Shown piece by piece: positions 48,201-58,707 of a stretch of DNA of 64,000 nt. Positions within the stretch are counted from its first letter, which is position 1; each line of letters starts with the position of its first letter. The notes under the pieces were generated by a model, which saw only the letters and a program-made list of their open reading frames with translations, was not told where the DNA came from and did no database searches. This stretch comes from Anas platyrhynchos (Eukaryota > Chordata > Aves > Anseriformes > Anatidae): NCBI RefSeq assembly GCF_047663525.1, contig NC_092589.1, positions 104,530,001 through 104,594,000 of the forward strand. The letters run 5' to 3'. Position numbers and translations under genes: made by a program.

Positions 48201-51200
48201 CTCTGAAACATCGTCAGCACCTGCTTGTTGGTTGCGAGTCATCAAGCTACAAAGCAATGAAAAAAAATTTCCAATATGGCAATTACACCATAATTTTTTC
48301 ACAATTTCTATTTATGCTTTGTGCCCACTTCAGCTGCTTCACTGCTTCCAAACTGTGGAATCAATTCTCCAATATAAGCCTAAACTCCGCAGTCTCAAAG
48401 TATGATAATACAGATATCATGAAAACGTGAGATAAGTATAAATCCATGCTGGGCATTGACCACTGCAGAGCTGTTCTCCAAGTCTGCACACAGCCTATGA
48501 AGCATAAGCCTGGCCAAGATACCAAAGAACTTGCCTCTGTTCTGAAAAAAATAAAATAAAATTCCCCCATGAAGTCTAGATCCTGCTCAGGAAAATCCTG
48601 ATTAGACCTGCCTACTGCTCTGACCTCTCCCACAGGAATCACGGTATCAACAATGGTTTATGAAAGCAGCAATTTTGGGAAGCTGAACTTGAGTCCAACT
48701 TGTTGCCAGGGAGCTAGAGAGTAATCTGTACACCTCGATCACAGTCCAGTACTGAGAGCCAGAGGGCCAAATTGAAGAGCTGCTGAACTGGACTGTAATC
48801 CTTCCTTTAAAGCTATGCACACAGAGAAAGGGGCTTTACACCAAGAACAAGGAAATTATGTGACAGGACGTTCAAGAACCGTAACACAAGAACATCTGAA
48901 GAAAACAGCAGAAACATACATAATAATAGTAATAATAAAAAGTATTTCCTGAAAATAAGCAACCTGAGCTTCTCCCAAGAGTTCAATGTTTATTTTTTTC
49001 TCCCTAAGGACAAATGATTGCTTACAGACAACAAGACAGGAACCATTTGCTGTTCAGAAAAAAGGCAATGCATCTATACCAAGAACTTAAGAGCACTTTG
49101 CCATAAAATTCAGACATTTCCAGAGCAGTATTTGACTCCATTGTGTTTTGGCATACAAGTACCCAAGACCTCTCTTAGATACTTCTACTATACTACTGGG
49201 GAGAGCCAATTCTTCTATTACCGTTGTTTTATTAAATACTATTCTTACAAAAACCTGAGAAGTGAAATGCCATTTAAAATCCTGAATTTAAATCCTGAAA
49301 ATTAATTTAAATTTAAATTTTTTAGATTTAAATTTTTTTTAGATTTAAATTTTTAGATTTAAATCCTGAAAATTTCTACTATTATAAAGTTCTCCTCATT
49401 TATCTCAGTACACAGCATTCATGACAGCGTAACTCCATAGGAGAAAGTAATAAATGTGTTTGTGTCAATATTTGAAAGTGTGAACCACTAAAAATGATTA
49501 TGTCCTGGAAGAACAGTATAAAAACCCAGAAAAAGGCCAAAACAGAAACATTTTAGTCTTAAGTATGCAGAAAGGTAAAATAAATAAATAAATAAACAAA
49601 CAAACATACCTTTAAGTCCATATATGCACATAATAAAAAAGAACACGTAAACTGCTTGTAAGAACAGCTATGACTCTCTAATAATTGGTTTTGTAGTGAT
49701 TGTTAGAGGCATAAAAACATACAAGTTTCAGTTGTGTATTACCACACACTGTTAACCTTGTCATGTACAGTAACACAGACAAAACCAGGACTTCCAATTA
49801 AATGCTCACTTTAAGAAAGCTGAGTTACTATCAAGAGGAAGATTCATGTGATAAGCATTGATCAGTACAGGACTACTTCAAAGAACGTGTTGCTGTAAGT
49901 TATTTTCAACAAAACACCATATATGCTCAATACAGTATTAAAATAAGAATAATTTTAGAACAGATAAAAGGTTCTGTGCTATACGTACCCTTTTCTGCCT
50001 TACTAACACTGATTTAGGTAACATTTTTTTTCCAGATTATTAGCTTGAACATAACCTACTATCAAACAGTGTTTGTTAAAGCTACGGGCATTTCTTATAT
50101 ATAGAAGCAAGCCATGAATTACATTAGCTTTCTGATTTTCTTTTTCCCTGATAGCATTACAAAAAAGAAGAAAAAAACAAAAATACTGAATACATTCCAC
50201 AAAAATAGAAAGCAACGAATTAATTGTGGAATGTGCTCAGAGTTTAAACAACTATAAACAAAATCACCCTAAATAGATCAGTACTACAAATTTTAATATA
50301 AAATGCAACGAAAAAAGGATTCTTATTAGCTGTTGTCTCATCTAGTAAGCAGATATATACCTCAGCAACTTGGAACAATGTTTAAAATAGCTCATCTTAC
50401 ATTGTTTAGATTGAATCCCACTATAACTACATTGTTTATATTAAATCCCACAATACAGTGAAGTATTGCAACTTTCAAGTGAGCTGTGCACAGGACTATG
50501 TTTTCTAATGCCCACAAAGAACTAAAAAAAATGTATGGTTTATGCAATTTATTTTAATTCTTTTAAACTAGTGCAACTTTAGTTACAGGAAAAGATCCCA
50601 AAATAAGAGACAAAGGGAAGACAGATGTCTAGATATATTCTTGTGATGTAGTTCCTCACATGAGTTTCTGTATGTTTTAACTTGTCACCAAGAAAACGCC
50701 AGAATCTCTTCTAACTACAAGTATAGGACTGCACAGTTTACTACTCACGAAGTAATAAATAAATAAATATCTACAGCATCCCAACGAGTCATGTCTAAAA
50801 ACAATTTGACCTTTTTTCCCCTTGTGTATTTTGTTTTTCTAATGCAATTTACCACATTTCTCAATGATGCTACAATGACTGAACATTACTGTGAAGTTTA
50901 CCAACTTTGGGGCTTTCGAACAAAACTCTATTTCCAAATATAATTTGCATGGTCTTTTAAATATTTTATAGACTACATCTGCAATATTACCAGATGAAAC
51001 GAAAAGAAAGCGAGTTGGTTCTCAATTATTTACCCGATTGTAGAATGGATGCTGAGGTCCTGTCATACCACTATAGTAACTGCTATGAGGCTGGGGTGAT
51101 AAAACTCCGCTGTTGAAAGGTCCGTTGAACGAGGTTGTAGAAGAACAAGCTGATGAAGGCTGACTGAACAGAGATGTTGCTCTGGCAGGTGCCTCATGTA

Positions 51201-52651
51201 GAGGCAATGTGGGATAAGGAAGTCCTCCTATATTCATTTGATCCCTTGCAGCACGAACATCTGAAAAAGGAATGAGATTTAGCTTGAAATACTTGAAAAA
51301 GTTCTGATTTGTTTGCGAATTGTGTCCAGGTCTCGTCCCCCTGCTACAGTAGAGATGTAGACAATCCAGAAGGAGCCTGAGGCCAAGGGGCTACCAAGAT
51401 GATGAAAGGACTGGAGTACTTCTCCTTTGAGGAGAGGCTGAGAGCTGGGACTGCTCTGCCCAGAGAAGAGGAAGCTCAGGGGGGATCTTATCTGTATCTA
51501 TCAATCCCTGAAGGGAGCATGCAAAGAGGTCAGAGCCAGACTTTCACTGGAGCCCAGTGCCGGGACAAGAGGCAATGGTCACAAACTGAAACACAGGACG
51601 TTCTGTTTAAACACCAGGAAATGCTTCTTTACTATGCAGGCGATAGAGCACTGGCACGGAAACCATACCTGAATTCAGATCCCATTTCGGATACTGTCAT
51701 ACCAAGAATTCATAAGTCCTGTTTTAAAGATCTAGTTTTCTCCAAAACTTTGGCATCTCTAAACAGGTGGACACATTAGGATGCCCTAGCCTTACTCCAG
51801 ACCTAACAGCAATCCCTAAGCAGTGCCATACTGTAGGTCACAGCAGTTCACTCCAGCAGCAAGTAGTCGCTGAGCAGCGCATTTTTGCGTACCAGCACTT
51901 ACCTGAATCTGATTTCATTTCTGAGACTACAAGCTAGTTAACAGTAACTTGTGAAAAAGATAGTGTACAACTAATGATACTTGCTCTAGGAGCAGTTTAA
52001 ATATCATTCTAACACAGACTCAAAAATGACTGGTAAGTACCCACTGCACAGGTGTCTAGTAAGGGAATACATCAAATGGACACATCCCATTTTGTTTCCC
52101 TGGCTTCAGTTCTAAAGGATCTGACAGTACTCAAAATTGTTAATGATGACCTGCAAGTAAACTTGCATTTCTACTAATATTGTGTAATACAAAAACAGCA
52201 TGTGCTGTTTTTCCATGACTGCTAAAGCTATCTTTGACTACCACTAGCACCTTGCCCCCTTTAAAGAGATGCTTTGGTCTTGTATGATTTGGCCTTTACA
52301 GAATATCTATAGAGTGAAACTGAACAACTTAGTTCTGAAGTCAAGGTCAGATGACAGGAAGGTCTGATTTGACGAACAACTCAGTATTCTCTGTAATATG
52401 CAAAGCAGTTCCACCTAAAATAAAAAGAAATGATGAAACTGTCACTTTCCATTTATTTGAAAGCATACTCACCTGCAATGATTTCTCGTAGCTTGGGGTC
52501 TAAGTTGACAGTACATGGCAAAAATGTTCTTACATCACGTGCTACAAGAACAGGTGTTCGGGAAGATAAAAATACTTCAAAGTTCCTTATATCTCCATCA
52601 ATTTCAAGCAGAGGTTCAACATCTTTAGTCGTTGGGATATTCTTTGAAATT
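31996..52651 (-). CDS. KIDINS220: KIDINS220 (ARMS) C-terminal part, eight exons
   Basis: KIDINS220/ARMS is a multi-pass membrane scaffold with N-terminal ankyrin repeats and a KAP P-loop NTPase domain; it is a protein kinase D substrate that links neurotrophin and other receptors to CrkL, MAPK and cytoskeletal partners. Only the cytosolic C-terminal part is in the window. On the minus strand the CDS is join(52651..52473, 51260..51034, 46140..46030, 45157..45101, 38137..37991, 36233..36135, 35030..34782, 33267..31996), 2341 nt, which gives 779 residues plus the tail of a split codon. Every junction is GT-AG and the frame closes throughout, with no frameshift or stop. Visible parts, in order: linker ([20 protein letters not shown]), proline-containing segment, SAM-like domain, Ser-rich tail, PDZ ligand ESIL. 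Identification rests on recalled similarity to mammalian KIDINS220 and on the ID2 neighbour. Upstream exons are beyond 64 kb. Confidence 0.95.
33268..34781 (-). other. KIDINS220: KIDINS220 last intron
   Basis: A 1.5-kb AT-rich intron. I see no repeat family, only short poly-T and TA-rich runs (for example near 34016-34062). Confidence 0.85.
34782..35030 (-). CDS. KIDINS220: KIDINS220 exon after the SAM-like domain
   Basis: A 249-nt phase 0-0 exon of 83 codons. It starts [10 protein letters not shown] (the last SAM helix), runs through a variable stretch rich in Ser/His/Glu ([19 protein letters not shown]), then the conserved [20 protein letters not shown] and SNLSWQ. The acceptor is GTGTGTAAAG and the donor GTATTT. 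Read-through past the donor would add 14 residues and then stop. Confidence 0.94.
35031..36134 (-). other. KIDINS220: KIDINS220 intron
   Basis: A 1.1-kb AT-rich intron. Nothing else is recognised. Confidence 0.85.
36135..36233 (-). CDS. KIDINS220: KIDINS220 exon, middle of SAM-like domain
   Basis: A 99-nt phase 0-0 exon of 33 codons: [20 protein letters not shown] then [13 protein letters not shown]. This is nearly unchanged from mammals as I recall them. Leaving it out would remove the core helices of the SAM-like fold while keeping frame. The acceptor tract is T-rich (TTTTTAG) and the donor is GTAAGA. Confidence 0.94.
36234..37990 (-). other. KIDINS220: KIDINS220 intron
   Basis: A 1.76-kb AT-rich intron. 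Nothing else is recognised. Confidence 0.85.
37991..38137 (-). CDS. KIDINS220: KIDINS220 exon, start of SAM-like domain
   Basis: A 147-nt phase 0-0 exon of 49 codons. It opens with a Gly/Thr/Ser-rich spacer ([19 protein letters not shown]) that differs from the mammalian Pro/Gly spacer, then enters the conserved SAM-like start [20 protein letters not shown] ending SATIRK. The acceptor is CTTCTTACAG and the donor GTATCT. The domain continues in the next exon ([10 protein letters not shown]). Confidence 0.93.
39590..39822 (+). mobile_element. CR1 LINE 3' end, plus strand
   Basis: The stretch shows GCACACTGGAACAGGCTCTC, the degenerate end of ORF2, then GTTGGACTTGATGATCCTTA, GTCCCTTCCAACTC and the terminal ATTCTATGATTCTGTGA repeat-like tail at 39803-39819. 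It is a 5'-truncated copy antisense to KIDINS220. No intact ORF remains. The left boundary is approximate. Confidence 0.88.
42144..42178. repeat. AAAC/poly-A low-complexity tract
   Basis: Runs of A interrupted by single C, ending 50 bases before the solo LTR. Confidence 0.85.
42229..42811 (+). mobile_element. Solo LTR of an avian ERVL-type endogenous retrovirus
   Basis: A 583-bp unit starts TGTCCTGGTTTTATCTGG and ends AACTCACAGCA, that is TG...CA. It is flanked on both sides by the same 5 bp, GCCTC (42224-42228 and 42812-42816). A 5-bp duplication fits ERVL-class integration. Internal words (AGTAGCTGGTGTGGTGCTGTG, GGCCAAAGGGGTGTCCCA region) are ones I recognise from a common avian ERVL LTR family. 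The usual TATA position, after TCATGCTCAG, reads CAACAGAAC here, so the LTR promoter looks worn. No gag/pol/env sequence adjoins; the 203-codon open frame over it is not a viral gene. It lies in the sense-opposite direction to KIDINS220. Confidence 0.88.
44281..44775 (-). mobile_element. CR1 LINE, 3' ~0.5 kb with end of reverse-transcriptase ORF
   Basis: Read on the minus strand it encodes the CR1 ORF2 C-terminus with a mostly open frame ([73 protein letters not shown]), then the 3' tail. The plus strand begins AATCATAGAATGACAGGATT. The long preserved frame suggests a fairly young copy. The upstream (5') part is missing, as usual for CR1. It lies in the same orientation as KIDINS220 transcription. 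Confidence 0.93.
45101..45157 (-). CDS. KIDINS220: KIDINS220 small exon, 19 codons
   Basis: A 57-nt phase 0-0 exon encoding [19 protein letters not shown], an acidic stretch matching the mammalian EVVKEDA-GLSSPTD region. The acceptor is TTGTTGTTAG, a weak tract, and the donor GTAAAT. It is too short to show up as an open frame. Its small size, weak acceptor and preserved frame make it a good candidate for alternative inclusion. Confidence 0.9.
45158..46029 (-). other. KIDINS220: KIDINS220 intron
   Basis: A 0.87-kb AT-rich intron. Nothing else is recognised. Confidence 0.85.
46030..46140 (-). CDS. KIDINS220: KIDINS220 exon, 37 codons
   Basis: A 111-nt phase 0-0 exon encoding [20 protein letters not shown] then [17 protein letters not shown]. 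It continues directly from FYNR of the upstream exon, as in mammals ([12 protein letters not shown]). The donor is GTAAGT and the acceptor TTCCATAG. Its length allows clean skipping. Confidence 0.93.
46955..47008. repeat. Heptamer tandem repeat (AAGTTCT)n
   Basis: About seven copies of the 7-mer AAGTTCT/TTCTAAG with small variants (one AGATCTA unit, one ACTTCTA unit). Confidence 0.9.
47323..47369 (+). mobile_element. Orphan 47-bp internal CR1 piece
   Basis: The 47 bases are the reverse complement of 44356-44402 inside the CR1 copy 3 kb away, with one mismatch (47343). Homology stops abruptly at both ends, and neither the CR1 3' tail nor any upstream CR1 sequence is present. Confidence 0.8.
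49279..49376. repeat. AT-rich tandem/palindromic repeat
   Basis: Units of AGATTTAAATTTTT are repeated, bracketed by two copies of TTTAAATCCTGAAAATT (about 49285-49301 and 49358-49374). The TTTAAA cores are self-complementary. Confidence 0.8.
49579..49608. repeat. (AAAT)n/(AAAC)n microsatellite
   Basis: About four AAAT units pass into three AAAC units. Confidence 0.85.
51034..51260 (-). CDS. KIDINS220: KIDINS220 exon with proline-containing segment
   Basis: A 227-nt exon starting with two bases of the split Asp codon, then [20 protein letters not shown] through to [13 protein letters not shown]. The acceptor is CCTTTTTCAG and the donor GTAAAT. In mammals this stretch carries the proline-rich CrkL SH3-binding site; here the matching part reads [17 protein letters not shown], with fewer prolines than the mammalian form I recall. 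Reading past the donor adds only VNN before a stop. The intron before it (51261-52472) holds a CR1 copy. Confidence 0.93.
51261..52472 (-). other. KIDINS220: KIDINS220 intron with CR1 copy
   Basis: A 1.2-kb intron; about 350 bases of it are the CR1 copy at 51320-51665. The rest shows nothing recognisable. Confidence 0.85.
51320..51665 (+). mobile_element. CR1 LINE fragment, plus strand, degraded
   Basis: Recognisable ORF2-end words are GTCTCGTCCCCCTGCTACAG, AAGGAGCCTGAGGCC, AAAGGACTGGAGTACTTCTC, GAGGAGAGGCTGAGAGCTGG and AAACACCAGGAAATGCTTCT. The frame is broken by indels, and the 3' tail with ATTCTATGA is absent or too worn to see. It lies antisense to KIDINS220. The right boundary is approximate. 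Confidence 0.83.
52473..52651 (-). CDS. KIDINS220: KIDINS220 exon, linker after the KAP NTPase domain
   Basis: A 179-nt exon: one base finishing a codon, 59 codons (from [18 protein letters not shown] to DPKLREIIA), then one base of a split codon. The acceptor is TTCAACCAG and the donor GTGAGT. In mammals the same words follow the last transmembrane/KAP segment, with a preceding exon ending near TIYE(R). The split Asp codon joins correctly to the next exon ([11 protein letters not shown]). This is the most upstream KIDINS220 exon in the window. Confidence 0.93.
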
Positions 52652-55309
52652 CTGGTTGAAAAAATATAGATAAGTAATAAACAAACCACATTAGAGTCTG
52701 ACTTTCATAGTGAAATGCTATAGAAAAAGACTGTTCAGTACAGTTGCATCTGTTCTCCTGTTTGCTGGAAAATGAAAACAATCCATAAAAACCTGCACTG
52801 TCTTCAGAAAGAACAGTTTAACGTTTTCTATTATGAACAAAAAAAAAAAAAATCAAATTTTTAAGTAGTCTGATCTAACTGCAAGGTTCAGAGAAATCTC
52901 AGAGAAGCCATACAGAAGACTAAAATCAAATCAGGAATTTATAGAGCAGTAAAATCAAATCCAAAGTAAGGGCAAGTTAGCATGTGTCAGCATTAACCTC
53001 AAACATTTATTCAAACTAATAAATAAATTAGGAATTCCACAGTTAAAATTCTAACTTTTAAACTAGTATCTCTTTCAACAGGAAGGGTCAGGCGTCTTAG
53101 ACATTAATCAGAACCCAACAGTGAATGATTTCATAGTAGAAGAGAGGAAAAGAGAGTACCTGCTTTTGAATTATTCACCTTCTTAAAAAGGCAAGAAGTC
53201 ACATGTATACAATAACAGAGGAGAACAACAAAATAGTCAGATGTGATCAATATGATGGGCTGTTGATGCATTACAACTACTGTCAAGGAATGGGGGTGGG
53301 GTTGTGGTTTTTTTTTTTTTTTTGTAAGCACTAATATAAAGGACAGTTTTATGGAGAAGCAAGGATAGGTTTTTATTTTTTCTTTCTTTTTAGGCAAACA
53401 TAACACAACAATTCTGAACGAAGTCTATCATCAGCTGAATTACCTTATTTCACATTTTGTTAGCTTTTTAAGAACAATGATCTTCTTTTATCTTTATTTT
53501 AGATCCCATATAAAGGGTACTACTTTATGTACCATGGGATTACTCCAGAAATAACAATGGCAGATTTACACAGAATATTTAGTATTAAGAGAAATAAAGG
53601 AACTGAGGATCAGTAGTAGATGTTTGAAGTAAGTACAACTCTTCTACATTAAAAATGTATTTTAACCATGTGCTAATCCCTCACTCTAATCTTTTAGCAT
53701 AGTGCAAGACTGTACTAAAAGTAAAATTAACACATTCCTGTCAATTTTACTAGGTATTAAAGAAACCACCTAGTGCGAATGGACTATGTACCATACATGG
53801 TCCTACAAATAACTTTATTCATGATGAGATTACATACTTCTACATTGGAGAAGTAACCAAGTATAAAAGCAGGTGTAGTCTATTCTAACAAAGGTCCTGA
53901 TCCTGCAAATCATTATGAGCTGCACTTCAGATAGCACTGAAATTATTCACATTCAATGTATGTAAGGCTTCAAGGGCTCCAGCCCTAGGAGAACAGAAGG
54001 TGAAGTTTCTGTAGAAAGAGAAACTTGAGACTCAGAAGTAGGTTACAATTTCAAAGAATAGGAACAGTTCATCCTCCATTAGCATTTTAAAAAAGAGATA
54101 AATATCTAACAGGAGTTAAATGATCTTCACAGCAATGAATGAATGGTCAAAAGACAAAAATTTAAGAACATGGGCAGTATCAAGGTAAAACTTGTATACT
54201 CATATTCTGAGAACTGTTTTACATTAATATTTAGCTGCTACCTTAGGATTTTCCATTTTGCCTTATATCAAAATTATAATTAAACTGTAAATATAAATGT
54301 TATAAATTGAACAACATACATCTTAAAAACTGGAACATTAACACGCATTCCAGTTATTCATATTTACTTTGAGTACTCTAGGCAAGAATTCTCATTTTGC
54401 CAGTTTTAAACTAAGTCAGTTTTTAAGGCAGGGACCGAAGAGTTAAAGAGTGGCCTAGTTCAACACTTAAATCCAGAAAATAGAATGCCGAAAAAGAATG
54501 TGACACAGATTTAAATAAAACACACAGCTGATGAATCACATGAAACAAATTAGCTGAATTTTAATGCCAGCTCTACTTAAGGCTGAATGTGAACAGTGTT
54601 CTGACTATGATGAACAAAGCCACTGTTCAGAAGCCAATAGCCCACTGCTGGTGTACAGATTGAAGTCTCTATTCTAACCCCCTGAGCTCAACGACTTAAG
54701 CTATGTCTTTGCAAGAAATATTTATGTAAATGATAATCTTTTGGCAAAAAGCCACCAAAATCATATGTGCCTGCACTTCTCAGATGAAGAAAAAAAAAAG
54801 GCTAGCAGGTGAAGAACTTTAAGGGTTGCTTTTGCTAGAATATAAGCACACAGATCTAAAACTTAAGCACTATGAACACCTTATTCTCCTTTTGGGGATA
54901 GATTTTCCTGAAGCAGAACAATAACTCTTAAAATCAGAAACATCAAAAGAACTATCAGTGTTGCTGAGTGTCTGCTTCCGTGAGAAACTACTTGAAATTA
55001 CAAGGAATAGGAGTAAAACAGAACATCACATTGACAGAAGTAAAATTTAACACCTCATTCCATTATGCCTCACATGATCTTTCCATAGGTAGTTAAAATC
55101 AAAAACTTTTCAGTATGGATTAAGTTATACTCCAATAACAATGGGTTATTTCTTGATTTTTTTTTCCTCAAATAAAATGATTTATTATAAATATACATAG
55201 ATAAATCATCTTCCATTCAAAAGACTGTGAATTTGCTCTGTTTACTAGTTCTGGTTCATCTTACATTTCCATGACTGACTTGGAAGATCACCACATGGTC
55301 CAACAGCAC

Positions 55310-55477
55310 CGAATGTTACCAGCACAAGCTACAGGAAGATGCTAGGCTGCCAGGCTGTACATGACACAGCCTCCCTTTCACCATCTGCTGCTGGAGGTGG
55401 TTGCCACCCCAGGATGTGACCCTGCACCACCAAGCCAGCTGGTGGTCAAAAGGCAGAAGGATTGAGCAGCCTGAGTC
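55310..55477. other. GC-richer sequence left of a CR1, unrecognised
   Basis: About 170 bases (from about GTCCAACAGCACCGAATG) with higher GC than the intron around them, directly abutting the CR1 3' end. I cannot assign them to a family. Confidence 0.35.
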
Positions 55478-55995
55478 ATGGAATCATAGAATCATTAAGG
55501 TTGGAAAAGAACTCCAAGATCATCTGGTCCAACTGTTCCTATACTCCCAATGGGACCCACTAAACCATGTCCCTAAGCACCATGTGCAGCCTTTCCTTGG
55601 ACACCCCCAGGGACAGTGACTCCACCACCTCCCTGGGCAACCCATCCCAAGGCCTGACTGCTCCTTCTGAGCAGAAATGTCTCCCCATTTCCAACCTGAA
55701 TCTCCTCTGGCACAACTTGAGGCCATTCCCTCTAGTCCTATCACTGGTTACCTGTGAGCAGAGGCCGACCCCCAGCTCCCCACACCTTCCTTTCAGGTAG
55801 CTGCAGAGAGCAACAAGATCTGCCCTGAGCCTCCTCTTCTCCAGACCAAACACCCCCAGCTGCTCCTCACAGGACTTGTGTTCCCAGCCCCTCACCACCT
55901 TTGTAGCCCTTCTCTGAACACATTCCAGGGCCTCAATGCCCTCCTTGTACTTGCTGATGCTGAAGGCCGTGCTGTGCCCACATTCCCTGTTCATC
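55478..55995 (-). mobile_element. CR1 LINE, 3' ~0.5 kb with end of reverse-transcriptase ORF
   Basis: On the minus strand it encodes CR1 ORF2 C-terminal words ([80 protein letters not shown]) and ends in the tail seen on the plus strand as GGAATCATAGAATCATTAAG. The frame is nearly open throughout, so the copy is not very old. It has the same orientation as KIDINS220. Confidence 0.93.
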
Positions 55996-56430
55996 TGGCT
56001 GTGCCAAGCCCCCGGGTATGCCAACAGGCTCCATCCATCACCTCTTCTCCCCCTGCCAGGGGTTTCACTGCCTGAGCTCCAGGCCAGCTCGGATACAGTG
56101 CAACTGGGTAAGCTGGGACCTGGCTGCTGCAATTAAAGCTGTGAGAAGCCTCACTGGGTGCTACCCCTGCCTGGCTCAAGAGCTGCCTTCAAGTTCAAGC
56201 CTCTGACTTTGGTCCTCACCGGAGCAACGTCTATTTATCTTGGTCATCTTGACCTTGACTCACTGAGTTCTTCCTGGCTTGATCTAATACATACCTTGTG
56301 GCTACAGACCTGCCTGGTGATCACTGGACTGTTGCTGTCCCTGGTTCACAGTAAGGGAACACACACTTTTCCTCCTGTGTGGGTACCACAAGACTGCACC
56401 CCTTGCCTGTGAGGACAACATCCTGCCTGA
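55996..56430. other. GC-richer sequence right of a CR1, unrecognised
   Basis: About 430 bases continuing the compositional island beyond where CR1 coding similarity stops. The minus-strand frame stays open to about 56132 but no longer resembles reverse transcriptase. It may be a second element into which the CR1 was inserted, or a 5' CR1 variant that I do not know. Confidence 0.35.
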
Positions 56431-57708
56431 AGGTGAATACAAAGGCATCCTACAAGTTCCTCTTCACACACCTGAACATTTTTTCCTCAGCTTTTTACGG
56501 CAGCAAGTAACCAGGCAAATAAGAGTCATTTAACTTTTGCACTCCATAAAAAGCAATGCACCTAATTAATTAAAAATATTAAGCGGCAGAGAAACAGAAG
56601 GCACAAGCAAGAAGGCATGTCATGTTTTATTTATTATGTGCCTTTTAAGTTTTTCTCTCAATACAGTTTAAGACAAAGCTTAAAACAATGAAATCATTTC
56701 TCTTTCAAAACGACAGACATTTTTTCCCCTATAGGTCTGATGCTAAGAATAAACCTTGAAGATTTGGACCACTCTGGAATGCAAGATAAAAATTTTATGG
56801 TTAACAACCTGATAATTAGATATCTGATCTCTTAACATCTAATAAACTGATACTACAAATATAATGCTTTGCTCTGAAGAAGTTATTTATCCTATTCCTC
56901 TCAGATCTGCTCAGAAAAGCGATGGTATCTGCAGTCACAGGGGTGTAATTCTTCTGGACTAAAAGCTCTCACATAAAACACTCCATAACATCTACAGTAC
57001 TAACATTGTATTAAGAATAGAGCTGAAAGTATTTTTTTTTCTAACTGCAACAGATAGTTTGGACGTTGAAAGAGAACATTTGTTCACATACACACTTGTG
57101 TAAGAACAGGAATAAAAAAAAAAGTCATCATGCACTCAACACTAAAAGGGAATCAATGCTTTATTTTAATAAAGGCAGAAAAGCTTTAAGTTCAACACAG
57201 CTATCGAGACAAAAATTATAAACCCCTCAGTGCATATTAAGTAGTACAGAGACTTCACTGAACAGATGCAATAGCTATTTAAAAACTCCTATTACCATAG
57301 GTATTCAGGAAAGCTTTCTTTGCAAAACTAAGTAACCCATCCAAGTAACAGCAGATGAAGCACCTCTTCTAAGCGCTCTGGTTTTGATCGCTTGAGAAAG
57401 AAAAAGCATTTTGATCCTTACAAGGCTGATATTTATTGATCTACTAATCTGCCATACTCAATATCATGCTCCACCACTGAGCCATATTACAAAGGTCTGA
57501 TTTTAATTCAACTTTCCACAATATTTCCTACATCAGAACTCTTTAAAGTGTTAATACAGCTACAAAAGCCTGAATTCATTCACAACTTCACAGTGCTTAT
57601 TTGAATTAAAGACAAAAGATTTTTTAAAAATAAATATATTTATTACGCATAAAAGCAGCAAAATGGAATAGCAAAGAAGAATTCAAGACTGCTCAAAACT
57701 GCTCTATA

Positions 57709-57724
57709 AAAAAAAAAAAAAAAA
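57709..57724. repeat. Poly-A run
   Basis: Sixteen A in a row, with no element body identified. Confidence 0.85.
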
Positions 57725-58707
57725 GCAGTTACGTCTCACTGAGAAGTCCCACCAGATCATTCACACGAGTGAAATATGAGGATACTGTTTTCAGCATTTG
57801 CTCCTAAGAAAATCAGTTACACAGCTACTTTATGGCTTTATGTGGGGCTTCTTTCTTTCAAGACCTTCACCTGTAGGACTTCAGCATTTCAGCAAATATT
57901 TGTGGGTCCTACAGGATTAGAAATTGCCATGGGTCATCCTAGCCTCCAGCACAGGATTCTTCTCTGGGGCTACATCATAGCATACAGTTTAACTTCAGAA
58001 TTGGGCAAAAGAACATTCAGTCCTCTTCCAGAAGCCCAGAGCAAACACCTCGCTCACAGAAGCACAAGTTCCACTTCTCCAAGAAAGGAGGAGACCAACC
58101 CATCAATCTGTTCCAAATGCCATCCAAAATTGGAAGACAAAAAGGTACAATCACTATGCTACATGAACTTCAATAGGTTAGTAATGTTCAAGTTAACTAG
58201 GACCAAAGACATTTTACTTCCTTCATGCAGCCTTTGGATTACCTGAGCTGTACCAGGTATTGTCCTTCTGAAGCAGCTTCCTATCACAGAACTGACCTAC
58301 TGATAAGGGCCACTAGCTGTGTATAGCTAAAGGATGCATTTACAGCTTACCATCTTACCCCACAATGCTTTCCCATACTACTGAGTTTTTGAATAAATAT
58401 TCTCACTTTGACAAGTATGTTCAGCAGGCACAAAGCAATATTATTTCCAATTTTATTTCCCAACTTCGACTCCCCCCAAAGTATACAAGCGTCATGAACT
58501 GACTTAAACCATTTATTGTGTTGCTAAAATTAAGGCTTCTGTGTCCTGCCCTAAACTAATATCACTCAGTAGAGTTTACAGGGATTGGAAATACACATAA
58601 GTCTTGTTTATTTTGTTGAGAGATATGTCATTACTGCACACTAGAACTATTCTGTAAGCATTTAAAGAATTATTTGGAAATTAATTCAGAATAATAAGCA
58701 AAAATAC

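Larger units (their letters stand above)
46141..51033 (-). other. KIDINS220: KIDINS220 intron with tandem repeats and CR1 scrap
   Basis: A 4.9-kb AT-rich intron holding a heptamer repeat (46955-47008), an orphan CR1 piece (47323-47369), an AT palindromic tandem repeat (49279-49376) and an AAAT/AAAC microsatellite (49579-49608). No other exon is recognised. Confidence 0.8.

Noticed and set aside
55560..56132. 190-aa minus-strand open frame as a host gene
   Set aside because: Most of it is CR1 ORF2; the first 40 or so residues are unassigned flank without a gene signature.
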